Assembly (NCBI RefSeq): GCF_001945445.1
Contig: NZ_MSXW01000061.1
Span: 317,346 to 381,345, forward strand
DNA: 64,000 nucleotides
Direction: 5' to 3'
DNA from: Pseudomonas sp. PA27(2017)
GTDB lineage: Bacteria; Pseudomonadota; Gammaproteobacteria; Pseudomonadales; Pseudomonadaceae
The translations under genes and the position numbers were made by a program. Shown here piece after piece: positions 35,879 to 44,649 of this stretch. Under the pieces are notes generated by a model. That model made no database searches, was not told the origin of the DNA, and saw nothing but the letters and a program-made list of their open reading frames with translations. Within the stretch, counting starts at the first letter, position 1. Each line of letters begins with the position of its first letter.

Positions 35879-36556
35879 ATGATCGATCTCCATTACTGGA
35901 CGACCCCCAACGGCCACAAGATCAGCATCTTTCTCGAGGAAAGTGGGCTGGATTACGACGTGCACCCGGTCAATATCGGCGAGGGCCAGCAGTTCGAGCC
36001 GGCTTTTCTGAAGATATCGCCGAACAACCGGATCCCGGCCATCGTCGACAACAATCCCAGTGACGGCGGCGAGCCGATCTCGGTGTTCGAGTCAGGCGCG
36101 ATTCTTGAGTACCTGGCCGACAAGATCGGGCGTTTCATGCCGCTGCAGCCGCGTTTGCGCGTGCAGGTCCAACAATGGCTGCACTGGCAGATGGGCGGGC
36201 TGGGGCCAATGGCCGGGCAGAACCATCACTTCGTGCGCTTCGCGCCGGAGCAGATTCCCTACGCCATCGACCGCTACGTGAAGGAGACGGCGCGCCTGTA
36301 TGGCGTACTGGATCGTCAGCTCGAGGGGCGTGAGTACGTGGCCGGTGACTATTCGATCGCCGACATGGCCATTTACCCGTGGGCCAAGGGTTGGGAGCTG
36401 CAGCGCCAGCGTCTGGAGGACTTCCCCAACATGGCCGCCTGGCTGGCACGCATGGGCAAACGACCAGCGGTGCAGCGTGCTTATCAGGTTGCCGAAGCCG
36501 TTGGTCAGCGCCCCGAGGAAGTCCTGACCAGCGAGGCGCGCAAGGCGCTGTTTTAA
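35879..36556 (+). CDS. yfcG: Glutathione S-transferase-like disulfide-bond oxidoreductase (YfcG type)
   Basis: The 225-aa protein starts MIDLHYWTTPNGHKISIFLEE, the Nu-class GST start of YfcG (the T/N before GHK contacts glutathione), followed by KISPNNRIPAIVD, ESGAILEYLADK and DYSIADMAIYPW. YfcG uses two glutathiones to reduce disulfides. The ribosome site ACAGGAGC sets the ATG at 35879; the long upstream extension of the frame is not GST-like and overlaps yccS. Confidence 0.88.
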   Translation: MIDLHYWTTPNGHKISIFLEESGLDYDVHPVNIGEGQQFEPAFLKISPNNRIPAIVDNNPSDGGEPISVFESGAILEYLADKIGRFMPLQPRLRVQVQQWLHWQMGGLGPMAGQNHHFVRFAPEQIPYAIDRYVKETARLYGVLDRQLEGREYVAGDYSIADMAIYPWAKGWELQRQRLEDFPNMAAWLARMGKRPAVQRAYQVAEAVGQRPEEVLTSEARKALF

Positions 36557-36580
36557 TGCGGGCAACTGGCGTGGCATTGG

Positions 36581-38842
36581 TCACGCCAGTTGCAGATCCT
36601 GCGCGGCAACCGGGCGGCCGATGAAGTAGCCCTGAACGTAGTCGCAGCCCAGCTGGCGCAAGTGCTCCAGTTGCTCGGCACGCTCTACGCCCTCGGCCAG
36701 CACCTTCATCTCCATGCTATGCGCAAGAGCGATGACCGCGCGGGTGATCGCCAGGTCGTCCTTGTCATGGGGCAGGCCGGCCACGAAGCTCTGATCGAGC
36801 TTGAGCTTATGCACCGGCAGGCGTTTCAAGCGCGCCAGTGAGCTGTAGCCGGTGCCGAAGTCGTCGATCGCCAGGCGCACGCCCAGCCCGCGCAGGCGTT
36901 CGAGCAGGGCCCGGGCCTGATCCGGGTCGTCCATCACTGCGCTTTCCGTCACTTCCAGTTCCAGGCAACCCGCCGGCAGGCCGGTACTGGCTAGTACCTG
37001 AGCAACGCGCTGATCGAGCTCACCGCGGCTGAACAGGCGGCTGGAAATGTTCACTGCCACGAACTGCAGATGACGCCCGGCGCTACGCCAGGCGACCATC
37101 TGCCGGCATGCCTGCTCGAGCACCCAGGCGTCGATGGCGCTGATCATGCCGCTGTCTTCGGCGATCGGGATGAACTCGCCGGGCGGCACCAGCCCGCGCT
37201 GCGGGTGCTGCCAGCGCACCAGTGCTTCGACCCCTATCAGTCGGTTATCGGTCAGGCTGTGCAGCGGCTGGTAATGCACGCGCAGTTCGTCGTTGTCGAT
37301 GGCATGGCGCATACCGGCTACCAGCTCCACGCGCTGGCGGGCGTACTCGGTCTGTTCCTGATCGTAGAAGGCGAAGCCCTCGCGGCCACTGCTTTTGGCC
37401 TTGAACAATGCCGAGTCGGCGTTGCGCAGTACGTCATCGGCGGTCTTCGCGTCGTCGGGGTACAGGCAGATGCCGACGCTGGCCGAGATGAACAGCTCCT
37501 GGCCATCGAGCAGAAACGGCGCGTTCAGGCAGTCGATCAGCGACTGCGCCAGGTGCGCAGCCTGTTCGGCCTGGGTGCAGTCTTCACTGAGCACGGCGAA
37601 TTCGTCACCGCCGAGGCGGGCCAGTGTACTGCCGCTGCCGAGCCTGCTGGCCAGCCGCTCGCCGGTGGCCTTGAGCAACAGGTCGCCGACGTTGTGGCCG
37701 AGGCTTTCGTTGATGTGCTTGAAATGATCCAGATCCACGACCAGTACCGCGCCGCGATCATCTTCGCGCTGAGCGCGTTGCAGGGCATGCTCGACACGCT
37801 CGCTGAACAGCAGGCGGTTGGGCAGGTTGCTCAGCGGATCGTAGTGAGCGAGGTGGTCGAGTTCCTGCTGCGAATGCCTGAGCACGCTGATGTCGGAAAA
37901 CACCGCCACGTAGTGGCTGAGCAGGCCGTGGTCGCCACGGATGGCACGGATGCATTGCCACTGCGGATAAATTTCGCCGTCCTTGCGGCGGTTCCATACC
38001 TCGCCGCTCCACGTGCCTTGCGTTTGCAGCGTGTGCCAGAGATGCTGGTAGAACGCGGCATCGTGGCGGCCGGACTTGAGCAGAGTTGGGTGCCTGCCGA
38101 GGATTTCCGCTTCGCTGTAGCCGGTGATTCGGCTGAACGCCGGGTTGATGTGCACGATGGTCTGCTGCGCATCGGTGACCAGCACGCCTTCCTGGGTCGA
38201 CTCGAATACCGCTGCTGCCTGGCGCAGGCTATCGGCATCGGCGCGGCGCTGGGTGATGTCCTTTACGGTGCCGATGAAACGCTCCGGGCGACCCTGGGCA
38301 TCGAGTTGCAAGCGCCCGCGTGACAATACCCAGCGGTAGCTGCCGTCGCGGTGGCGCAGGCGATAGCTGTTTTCATAGGCGGTGTCTTCGCTCGCCTGCA
38401 TCAGTTCATAGAGGGCTCGCTGATAAGCGGGGCGATCTTCGGGATGCAGCAATTGCAGCCAGTGGTCGCGATCATCGCTCAGCTCGCCATCCTTCATGCC
38501 CAGTAGTGCGTGGTAACCCGGTGAGTAATACACGCTCTGGCGGCGCAGGTCCCAGTCCCAGAGGCCGTCTTCGGTGGCCGACAAGGCCAGGCTGAGGCGT
38601 TCTTCGCTGGCGCGCAGTGCCGTGCCGATCCGTGCCTGGCGGCCCAGGTGGCGGCTTATCGTCAGGTACAGCAGGGCGCTGGTCAGCAACACGAATACCA
38701 GGCCTTTCCAGACCTGAGCCTGCTCCGTCTGTCGGGCCGTGAGCTCGAGTGATGCCAGTAGCATGTCGCTGAACACGATCCACAGGCCCGCGGCTATCAG
38801 GTAGTTCAAAGTCAGGCGTAATGCGCCTTGCCGAGTGCTCAT
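36581..38842 (-). CDS. Membrane PAS-PAS-GGDEF-EAL cyclic-di-GMP protein
   Basis: The 753-aa protein has two membrane helices (about 11-31 and 46-63), two PAS domains (about 75-195 and 205-320), a GGDEF domain with intact LARLGGDEFAVL (411-415) and no RxxD inhibition site, and an EAL domain with intact GVEALVRWQHP (539-541), VAVNISSRLF, LEVTESAVM, DDFGTGYSSL and AEGVE. By residues it could both make and degrade c-di-GMP. It fits the P. aeruginosa gene next to desA (PA0285, from memory). It is divergent from desA. Confidence 0.92.
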   Translation of the reverse strand: MSTRQGALRLTLNYLIAAGLWIVFSDMLLASLELTARQTEQAQVWKGLVFVLLTSALLYLTISRHLGRQARIGTALRASEERLSLALSATEDGLWDWDLRRQSVYYSPGYHALLGMKDGELSDDRDHWLQLLHPEDRPAYQRALYELMQASEDTAYENSYRLRHRDGSYRWVLSRGRLQLDAQGRPERFIGTVKDITQRRADADSLRQAAAVFESTQEGVLVTDAQQTIVHINPAFSRITGYSEAEILGRHPTLLKSGRHDAAFYQHLWHTLQTQGTWSGEVWNRRKDGEIYPQWQCIRAIRGDHGLLSHYVAVFSDISVLRHSQQELDHLAHYDPLSNLPNRLLFSERVEHALQRAQREDDRGAVLVVDLDHFKHINESLGHNVGDLLLKATGERLASRLGSGSTLARLGGDEFAVLSEDCTQAEQAAHLAQSLIDCLNAPFLLDGQELFISASVGICLYPDDAKTADDVLRNADSALFKAKSSGREGFAFYDQEQTEYARQRVELVAGMRHAIDNDELRVHYQPLHSLTDNRLIGVEALVRWQHPQRGLVPPGEFIPIAEDSGMISAIDAWVLEQACRQMVAWRSAGRHLQFVAVNISSRLFSRGELDQRVAQVLASTGLPAGCLELEVTESAVMDDPDQARALLERLRGLGVRLAIDDFGTGYSSLARLKRLPVHKLKLDQSFVAGLPHDKDDLAITRAVIALAHSMEMKVLAEGVERAEQLEHLRQLGCDYVQGYFIGRPVAAQDLQLA

Positions 38843-38906
38843 GGGCAGATAAGGGCTTCCCTTTCACTGGTAAAGTTCATCGCTGGGGTCAACCTTGTAA
38901 CATCCT

Positions 38907-38921
38907 TAGTCAAAAGACCAA
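38907..38921. repeat. Shared 15-bp motif, copy 1 (between the GGDEF-EAL gene and desA)
   Basis: TAGTCAAAAGACCAA here matches TAATCAAAAGGCCAA at 40317-40331 at 13 of 15 positions. The local context CTTAGTC-AAAA-GACCAAG is a near palindrome (one mismatch). It could be a site shared by promoters of both c-di-GMP genes. With only two copies seen, chance is possible. Confidence 0.4.
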
Positions 38922-39005
38922 GTGGTTTTCCAGCAGACGATGTTGATAATGGAGGCGCGGCACTTTGTCCGCATCGCTTTTTCTCTGCAAGAGGTACCCC
39001 TGCCC

Positions 39006-40190
39006 ATGTGGTACAACGGTTTTCTCGACTTGCCGGTCTGGCAGCTCATCGTCGTCACCCTGCTGCTGACCCACGTCACCATCGTCGCTGTGACGGTCTA
39101 CCTGCACCGTTATTCGGCCCATCGCTCCCTGGAGCTGAACCCTGCACTCAAGCACTTCTTCCGTTTCTGGCTGTGGATGACCACAGGCATGAACACCCGC
39201 GAGTGGACGGCCATCCACCGCAAGCACCACGCCAAATGCGAAACCGCCGATGATCCCCACAGTCCAGTGGTCAAGGGGCTCGGCACGGTGATGCGCGAAG
39301 GCGCCGAATTGTATGCCGAAGAGGCGAAGAACGAAGACACCCTGCGCATCTACGGCAAGAACTGCCCGGATGACTGGATCGAACGTAACGTCTACTCGCG
39401 CTTCCCGATTGGCGGTGTGTCGCTGATGCTGATCATCGACGTACTGCTCTTCGGCGCGCTTGGCCTGACCGTGTGGGCCGTGCAGATGATCTGGATTCCC
39501 TTCTGGGCGGCCGGCGTCATCAATGGTCTGGGCCATGCCGTCGGTTACCGCAATTTCGAGTGCCGCGACGCGGCTACCAATCTGGTGCCCTGGGGCATCA
39601 TCGTTGGCGGCGAGGAGCTGCATAACAACCATCACACCTATCCCAACTCCGCCAAGCTGTCGGTCAAACGCTGGGAGTTCGACATGGGCTGGGCGTGGAT
39701 AAAACTGTTCAGCTTCCTGGGGCTCGCCAAGGTTCAGCGCGTTGCGCCGATCGCCCATCGAGTGCCGGGCAAGGGGATTCTGGACATGGACACCGCCATG
39801 GCCATCCTCAACAACCGCTTCCAGATCATGGCTCAGTACCGCAAGCTGGTGATCGGCCCGCTGGTCAAGCAGGAGCTGGCCAAGGCCGACGAGTCCGTTC
39901 GGCATCAGTTCCGCCGCGCCAAGCGCCTGCTCTCTCGCGAGCCGAGCCTGCTGCATGACAAGCAGCAGGTGCATATCGATGCCATGCTGGCGCATAGCCA
40001 GGCGCTCAAGGTGATTTACGAGAAGCGCCTGGCTCTTCAACAAATCTGGGCGCGAACCAGTGCCAATGGTCATGACATGCTCGAGGCCATCAAGCACTGG
40101 GTTCACGACGCCGAGGCGAGTGGCATTCAGTCCCTGCGCGACTTCGCCGAGCAGTTGAAGACATACTCTCTGCGGCCTGTCGCTGCGTGA
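39006..40190 (+). CDS. desA: Membrane fatty acid desaturase (DesA type)
   Basis: The 394-aa protein has four membrane helices and the three histidine boxes of acyl-lipid/acyl-CoA desaturases: HRYSAH, HRKHH and HNNHH. It also has YPNSAKLSVKRWEFDMGW and a long charged C-terminal part (about 250-394). P. aeruginosa DesA, also 394 aa from memory, introduces a delta-9 double bond into acyl chains of membrane phospholipids. The start MWYNGFLDLPVWQ follows a GAGGT site. It is divergent from the GGDEF-EAL gene, and the P. aeruginosa gpu genes that follow desA are absent here. Confidence 0.93.
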   Translation: MWYNGFLDLPVWQLIVVTLLLTHVTIVAVTVYLHRYSAHRSLELNPALKHFFRFWLWMTTGMNTREWTAIHRKHHAKCETADDPHSPVVKGLGTVMREGAELYAEEAKNEDTLRIYGKNCPDDWIERNVYSRFPIGGVSLMLIIDVLLFGALGLTVWAVQMIWIPFWAAGVINGLGHAVGYRNFECRDAATNLVPWGIIVGGEELHNNHHTYPNSAKLSVKRWEFDMGWAWIKLFSFLGLAKVQRVAPIAHRVPGKGILDMDTAMAILNNRFQIMAQYRKLVIGPLVKQELAKADESVRHQFRRAKRLLSREPSLLHDKQQVHIDAMLAHSQALKVIYEKRLALQQIWARTSANGHDMLEAIKHWVHDAEASGIQSLRDFAEQLKTYSLRPVAA

Positions 40191-40204
40191 CGTAGCGCAC
40201 AAAG

Positions 40205-40228
40205 CTGGGCGGTCGGTGAACCGCCCAG
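40205..40228 (+). terminator. First hairpin after desA
   Basis: A 9-bp stem (CTGGGCGGT at 40205-40213, complement at 40220-40228) lies just after the desA stop without a T-run. It is probably an auxiliary mRNA-end hairpin in front of the stronger terminator at 40266. Confidence 0.55.
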
Positions 40229-40265
40229 TGCAGCCATGGTCATAGCTCTGACCTGGTTGCCACAT

Positions 40266-40292
40266 AAAAGCCCGCCATTCGGCGGGCTTTTT
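40266..40292 (+). terminator. Terminator between desA and the PAS-GGDEF gene
   Basis: AAAAGCCCGCC pairs with GGCGGGCTTTT around a 4-nt loop and is followed by T. It is a standard Rho-independent terminator. Confidence 0.92.
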
Positions 40293-40316
40293 CGATCCTC
40301 ATTGGCAACCCCACCC

Positions 40317-40331
40317 TAATCAAAAGGCCAA
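40317..40331. repeat. Shared 15-bp motif, copy 2 (just before the PAS-GGDEF gene)
   Basis: TAATCAAAAGGCCAA lies 16 bp upstream of the start codon at 40348. See the copy at 38907-38921. Its closeness to the start could allow repression of transcription or translation, which is inference. Confidence 0.35.
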
Positions 40332-40347
40332 TGTTCTGGATCGGTAT

Positions 40348-41313
40348 ATGGATGAGCTTGCTGCTATCGACCTGGAAGAGCTGACCCTGGCTTTGCTGCA
40401 CAGCCGTGCCGAGGGCACCCGGCTGCGCGAGCGCGAGCAACTGTTCAGTACCCTGTTGGGGAGCGTGAACGCCGTCCTTTGGGCGTTCGATTGGGAGGCT
40501 CAGCAAATCATCTACGTCAGCCCGGCCTACGAGCTGGTTTTCGGCCGCTCGGCCGGCTTGCTGTTGGCTGACTACGGCGAATGGCGCAACAGCATTTATC
40601 CGGATGATCTGGAATACGCCGCCGAAAGCATGGCCAAGGTGTTGGATACCGGCGCCGTGGAAGCCCGCGAGTACCGGATAATCCGCGCCGATGGCGAGAT
40701 TCGCTGGCTTAGCGACAAATGCTTCATCGGTCGGCAGAGCGAGACCCAGGCTTCTCCAGTCATCTTTGGTATCGCCGAAGACATCACCGAGAAGAAGCAA
40801 CTCGAGGGCGAGCTGCATCGTCTGGCCACTACCGACGTGCTGACGCAGAGCAGCAACCGGCGGCACTTCTTCGAATGTGCGCAAAGTGAATTCGAGCTGG
40901 CGCGTACCCATGGGCAGCCGCTGGCTTTTCTGCTCCTTGACCTGGACGACTTCAAACACATCAACGACACCTACGGTCATCAGGTTGGCGACCAGGTGCT
41001 GCAGCAGCTGGCCAACTGCGCGAGCTCCGTCCTGCGTCGGGGCGATCTGTTCGGGCGAATCGGTGGTGAAGAGTTCGCGGCCTTGTTTCCCGGTTGTGAG
41101 CCGGAACTGGCCGCGCAGATCGCCCAGCGCCTGCAACGGGAGATTCAGCGCTTGTCGTTCAGTCATGAGGGCACGACTTTCGGCATCACTGTCAGTCAGG
41201 GGCTGACTTCCCTGCGCAGCGGTGACCCTGGACTCGATGTGCTGTATGCACGTGCCGACGCCGCCATGTACCAGGCCAAGCGCCAGGGAAAGAACCAGAT
41301 CGTCACCAGCTGA
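40348..41313 (+). CDS. PAS-GGDEF diguanylate cyclase
   Basis: The 321-aa soluble protein has a PAS domain (about 35-150: LGSVNAVLWAFDWEAQQI, EYRIIRADGEIRWLSDK, IFGIAEDITEKKQLEGEL) and a GGDEF domain with active-site GGEEF (239-243) and an inhibition site RRGD (230-233) at the right spacing. It should make c-di-GMP from GTP under product feedback. It matches PA0290 of P. aeruginosa in size and in place before oprE (from memory). No membrane segment. Confidence 0.93.
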   Translation: MDELAAIDLEELTLALLHSRAEGTRLREREQLFSTLLGSVNAVLWAFDWEAQQIIYVSPAYELVFGRSAGLLLADYGEWRNSIYPDDLEYAAESMAKVLDTGAVEAREYRIIRADGEIRWLSDKCFIGRQSETQASPVIFGIAEDITEKKQLEGELHRLATTDVLTQSSNRRHFFECAQSEFELARTHGQPLAFLLLDLDDFKHINDTYGHQVGDQVLQQLANCASSVLRRGDLFGRIGGEEFAALFPGCEPELAAQIAQRLQREIQRLSFSHEGTTFGITVSQGLTSLRSGDPGLDVLYARADAAMYQAKRQGKNQIVTS

Positions 41314-41736
41314 TCTGGCGGAAAATCGCCTTATTTCCTATAAGGTTCGGCGGAAAATCGCTCATTTTTCTCGATGAGCGACCTCCACCTTCTGTCATTT
41401 TGCCAGTAACATGTTGAATTGTTGACTGTTATGCGACTTTGGTCGTCCATGGCACATTACCTGCTGTGCTAAATTCATAGCAATGGCCCTCCAAGGCCAA
41501 AAATAATAATGCCGAGAATCAGACGATGCCTTTTGCCTGTCGCCACTGCAGCCAGACCAACCTGTTTCATCTTTACCCCTAAGTTTTCGTATCGCCGTCC
41601 CCGTAGCTGTGGCGCCCTCCGGCTGCCTGCTACCTGACGGTCTTACCCGAATTCGGCTGGCTGCGCGCCTAGAAGGCGGCACCTTCCAGACCGATGTGCA
41701 ACGCCAATAAAAGAACAGAACACTGGAGAGATCACG
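41314..41736. other. Gene-free upstream region of the oprE-like porin, with a 13-bp direct repeat
   Basis: GGCGGAAAATCGC occurs at 41317-41329 and again at 41349-41361, 32 bp apart (about three helical turns). Between them is the 6-bp inverted repeat CCTTAT/ATAAGG (41329-41334, 41340-41345). The rest is noncoding. An about 375-nt distance from the second repeat to the porin start suggests a long leader or a site for the end of the upstream gene. Confidence 0.55.
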
Positions 41737-43116
41737 ATGAAAAAAGCTTCCCTGGCGCTGGCCGTAGCCGCCGGCACTCTGGGTCTGACCCTGGGCAACG
41801 TTGCCAACGCTGCCTTTATCGAAGACAGCACGGCCAAGCTGGATCTGCGTAACTACTATTTTGACAACGACAACCGTGAAAGCCAGGGTGACGTGGGTGT
41901 TGCCAATGCTCACAATGGCCAGGTGCGTGAGTGGGGCCAGGCGTTCCAGCTGAACCTGCAGTCGGGCTTTACCGAAGGCACCGTGGGCGTGGGCGTCGAT
42001 GCCCTGGGCCTGCTGGGCGTGCGCCTGGACGGTGGCGGCCGCGCGGGCAAGGTCGGGCAAGATCGTAACCCGAGTGCTCTGTTCCCCCTGGAAAACGACG
42101 GCAGCGCTCGTGACGAGTTCAGCAGCCTGGGCCTGACCGGCAAGATCCGTTTTTCCAAGACCGTTGCCCAAGTTGGCACCCTGCAGCCGAAACTGCCGGT
42201 GGTGACCTTCAACGATGGTCGTCTGATCCCGCAGACCTTCGAAGGCGCGCAGATCACCTCCAACGAGATCGACAACCTGACCCTGATTGCCGGTCAACTG
42301 GAGCACGCCAAGGGCCGTACTTCCAGTAACGCCGACTCGCTGGCTATCGCTGGCGCCGGTGCGGGTGCCGACAGTAACAAGTTCTACTACGGCGGCGCTG
42401 ACTACAAGATCAACAAGGATCTGCTGGTTCAGTACTACTACGGCAACCTGGATGACTTCTACAAGCAGCATTTCCTGGGTCTGACTCATACCCTGGCGCT
42501 GGGTGCTGGCTCGCTGAAATCCGACCTGCGCTATTTCGACACCAACTCCGACGGTAAGAATGGCAGTGCCGCTGGTCGTGCTGATGGTTACTTGGGTTCG
42601 GGTTACTACGGCCGCAATGCCGCTGGTACCGGCATCACTACCGGTGAAGTCGACAACCGTACTTGGAGTGCGTTCTTCACCTACAGCCTGGAAGGCCATG
42701 CGCTGAGCGCCGGTTACCAGCAGGTCTCCGGTGACAGTAACTTCATCCAGTTGAACCAAGGCTCTATCCCTGGCCAAGGCGGTGCGACCACCTATCTGAT
42801 CACCGACCGTCAGATCAGCAACTTCGGTCGTGCCGGCGAGCGTACCTGGATCACCCAATACGGCTACGACTTCGGGAAGATCGGCGTGCCGGGCCTGACC
42901 GCCAACGTGTTGTACATGAAAGGTGACAACATCAAGTCGGCAAGAGGCGATCTGAAAGAGTGGGAACGCGACCTGACCATCAGCTACGTGGTTCAGGAAG
43001 GCGCAGCCAAGGGTCTGGGCTTCGCCTGGCGTAACGCTTCGCTGCGTTCGGAAGTTGCCAACGCCGACGCCGACCAGAACCGCCTGATCGTCAGCTACAG
43101 CATCCCGCTACTCTAA
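41737..43116 (+). CDS. oprE: OprD-family outer-membrane porin, OprE-like
   Basis: The 459-aa protein has a signal peptide (cut after VANA, about residue 25) and a mature start AFIEDSTAKLDLRNYYFDND typical of the OprD/OprE family, then EWGQAFQLNLQSGFTEG, VGVGVDALGLLGVRLDGGG, LTLIAGQLEHAKGRTSSN and a C-terminal LIVSYSIPLL. OprE of P. aeruginosa sits in the same place between the PAS-GGDEF gene and aguA (from memory). The ribosome site GGAGAG precedes the ATG. The substrate is not known. A bidirectional terminator follows. Confidence 0.9.
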   Translation: MKKASLALAVAAGTLGLTLGNVANAAFIEDSTAKLDLRNYYFDNDNRESQGDVGVANAHNGQVREWGQAFQLNLQSGFTEGTVGVGVDALGLLGVRLDGGGRAGKVGQDRNPSALFPLENDGSARDEFSSLGLTGKIRFSKTVAQVGTLQPKLPVVTFNDGRLIPQTFEGAQITSNEIDNLTLIAGQLEHAKGRTSSNADSLAIAGAGAGADSNKFYYGGADYKINKDLLVQYYYGNLDDFYKQHFLGLTHTLALGAGSLKSDLRYFDTNSDGKNGSAAGRADGYLGSGYYGRNAAGTGITTGEVDNRTWSAFFTYSLEGHALSAGYQQVSGDSNFIQLNQGSIPGQGGATTYLITDRQISNFGRAGERTWITQYGYDFGKIGVPGLTANVLYMKGDNIKSARGDLKEWERDLTISYVVQEGAAKGLGFAWRNASLRSEVANADADQNRLIVSYSIPLL

Positions 43117-43156
43117 GCTGTGTTGACGGGCCGCGCCGCGTAGCGGCCCATTCAAA

Positions 43157-43189
43157 CGCAAAAGCCCGGACTGGTTCCGGGCTTTTGCG
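43157..43189. terminator. Bidirectional terminator between oprE and aguA
   Basis: CGCAAAAGCCCGG (43157-43169) pairs with CCGGGCTTTTGCG (43177-43189). A-rich and T-rich sides allow function for both convergent genes. Confidence 0.92.
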
Positions 43190-43207
43190 TTTCTGCGTGG
43201 CGGGATA

Positions 43208-44314
43208 TCAGCGGGCGGTAACGGCCGGCTGTTGCTGGGTGATGCAATGGATATTGCCGCCGCCCAGAAGAATTTCCCGGCCCGGTACCATCACCACACG
43301 GTGTTCGGGGAACAAGTGCTCGAGAATGGCCTTGGCTTCCTGGTCCTTGGGGTCGTTGAAGCTGGGCGCGACGATGCCGCCGTTGACGATCAGGAAATTT
43401 ACGTAGGAGCCGGCCAGGCGCACCTCCGGGCTGCGCTCCTGGCTGCCGAGTACGCGGTCGACGCCGGCGCATTCTTCTTCGGTGGCGTACAGCGGGCCCG
43501 GAATCGGCATCTTGTGCACGACCAGCTTGCGGCCCTTGGCGTCACGGGCGCTTTCCAGTACGGCCATGGCTTCCTGGCAGCGGTTGTAGTTGGGGTTTTG
43601 CGGATCGTCGGTCCAGGCCAGCAGCACTTCGCCCGGGCGCACGTAGCAACAGAAGTTGTCGACGTGCCCGTCGGTCTCGTCGTTGTAGAGCCCGTGGGGC
43701 AGCCAGATCACGGTGTCGATGGCCAGGTGATCGGCCAGCACCGCTTCGATCTGTTCGCGGTTCAGGTGCGGGTTGCGGTTGTGGTTGAGCAGGCACTCTT
43801 CCGTGGTGATCAGGGTGCCTTCGCCGTCGACGTGAATCGAACCACCCTCGAGCACGAAGCCTTCGGTGCGATAACGGTCGCAGCTTTCGATGTTGAGGAT
43901 CTTGCTGGCGACCTGATCGTCGCGCAGCCATGGGAAATACAGGCCGCCTTCGAAACCGCCCCAGGCGTTGAAGCCCCAGTCCACACCACGCAGCTCGCCC
44001 TGTGCGTTGGTCACGAAGGTCGGGCCGGTATCGCGTACCCAGGCATCGTCAGTGGTCATTTCGACGACCCGGATGCGTTCGTGCTGCAGGTGCGCGCAGG
44101 CGTTCTCGTACTGCGCGGCGGAGGCGCACACGGTCACGGCTTCGAATTCGGCGATCGCCCTGGCGACGGCAGTGAATGCGTGCTGGGCGGGCTTGCCGCC
44201 CAGGCGCCAGTTGTCCGGCCGCTCCGGCCACACCATCCAGGTCTGGCTATGGGGTTCCCATTCTGCCGGCATGCGGAAGCCGTCGGCGCGAGGTGTGGAG
44301 GTCAGCGTGGTCAT
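43208..44314 (-). CDS. aguA: Agmatine deiminase (AguA)
   Basis: The 368-aa protein, the length of P. aeruginosa AguA, is a pentein-fold enzyme that turns agmatine into N-carbamoylputrescine. Seen: FRMPAEWEPHSQTWMVWPER, TTDDAWVRDTGPTFV, the WGGFEGGLYFPW loop, HVDNFCCYVRPGEVLLAW, LAGSYVNFLIVNGG and the catalytic GGGNIHCITQQQP with its Cys. The next enzyme of the route, AguB, is not in the window. A near-perfect palindrome lies about 180 bp upstream. A GGAG site precedes the ATG at 44312-44314. Confidence 0.96.
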   Translation of the reverse strand: MTTLTSTPRADGFRMPAEWEPHSQTWMVWPERPDNWRLGGKPAQHAFTAVARAIAEFEAVTVCASAAQYENACAHLQHERIRVVEMTTDDAWVRDTGPTFVTNAQGELRGVDWGFNAWGGFEGGLYFPWLRDDQVASKILNIESCDRYRTEGFVLEGGSIHVDGEGTLITTEECLLNHNRNPHLNREQIEAVLADHLAIDTVIWLPHGLYNDETDGHVDNFCCYVRPGEVLLAWTDDPQNPNYNRCQEAMAVLESARDAKGRKLVVHKMPIPGPLYATEEECAGVDRVLGSQERSPEVRLAGSYVNFLIVNGGIVAPSFNDPKDQEAKAILEHLFPEHRVVMVPGREILLGGGNIHCITQQQPAVTAR

Positions 44315-44649
44315 GGGGGGCTCCATTACTGAAGTCGTTCGAGGATTCAGGAGGCGATTGAGCCATCCGGGGGGATTCAATGGATCATGGAAATCTGGGC
44401 GCCGCTCACAGAGCTTCCCACATGCGTGGTTCACTTCCGACCGTTGCTAAGGTGAATGAGCAGTACGAAAAATGGCCTTTCAAGCTGATCTTATAGTCGA
44501 TAAATATCGGCTATAGAAGTCTATTTTCAGCGCCTTTCGGATTTATTCAAATGAATTAGCGGATAGGTATTTGTATTCATTGGGGTTGCCCCATTTGTAG
44601 GCCACAGCTCGGCTTGCCCCTGTCGACGCACGGCCAAGCCGGCCATCCT
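44315..44649. other. Gene-free region upstream of aguA
   Basis: No coding frame is convincing. The stretch is AT-richer than its surroundings and carries the inverted repeat at 44492-44515. It should contain the aguA promoter; I could not fix -35/-10 boxes with confidence. Confidence 0.45.
44492..44515. promoter_or_regulatory. Near-perfect palindrome upstream of aguA, likely TetR operator
   Basis: TATAGTCGATA (44492-44502) and TATCGGCTATA (44505-44515) are inverted repeats with one mismatch and a 2-bp centre. The tetR gene is the next gene upstream. A 24-bp palindrome of this kind is a typical TetR-family operator and is placed to repress aguA. Direct evidence is lacking. Confidence 0.6.
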
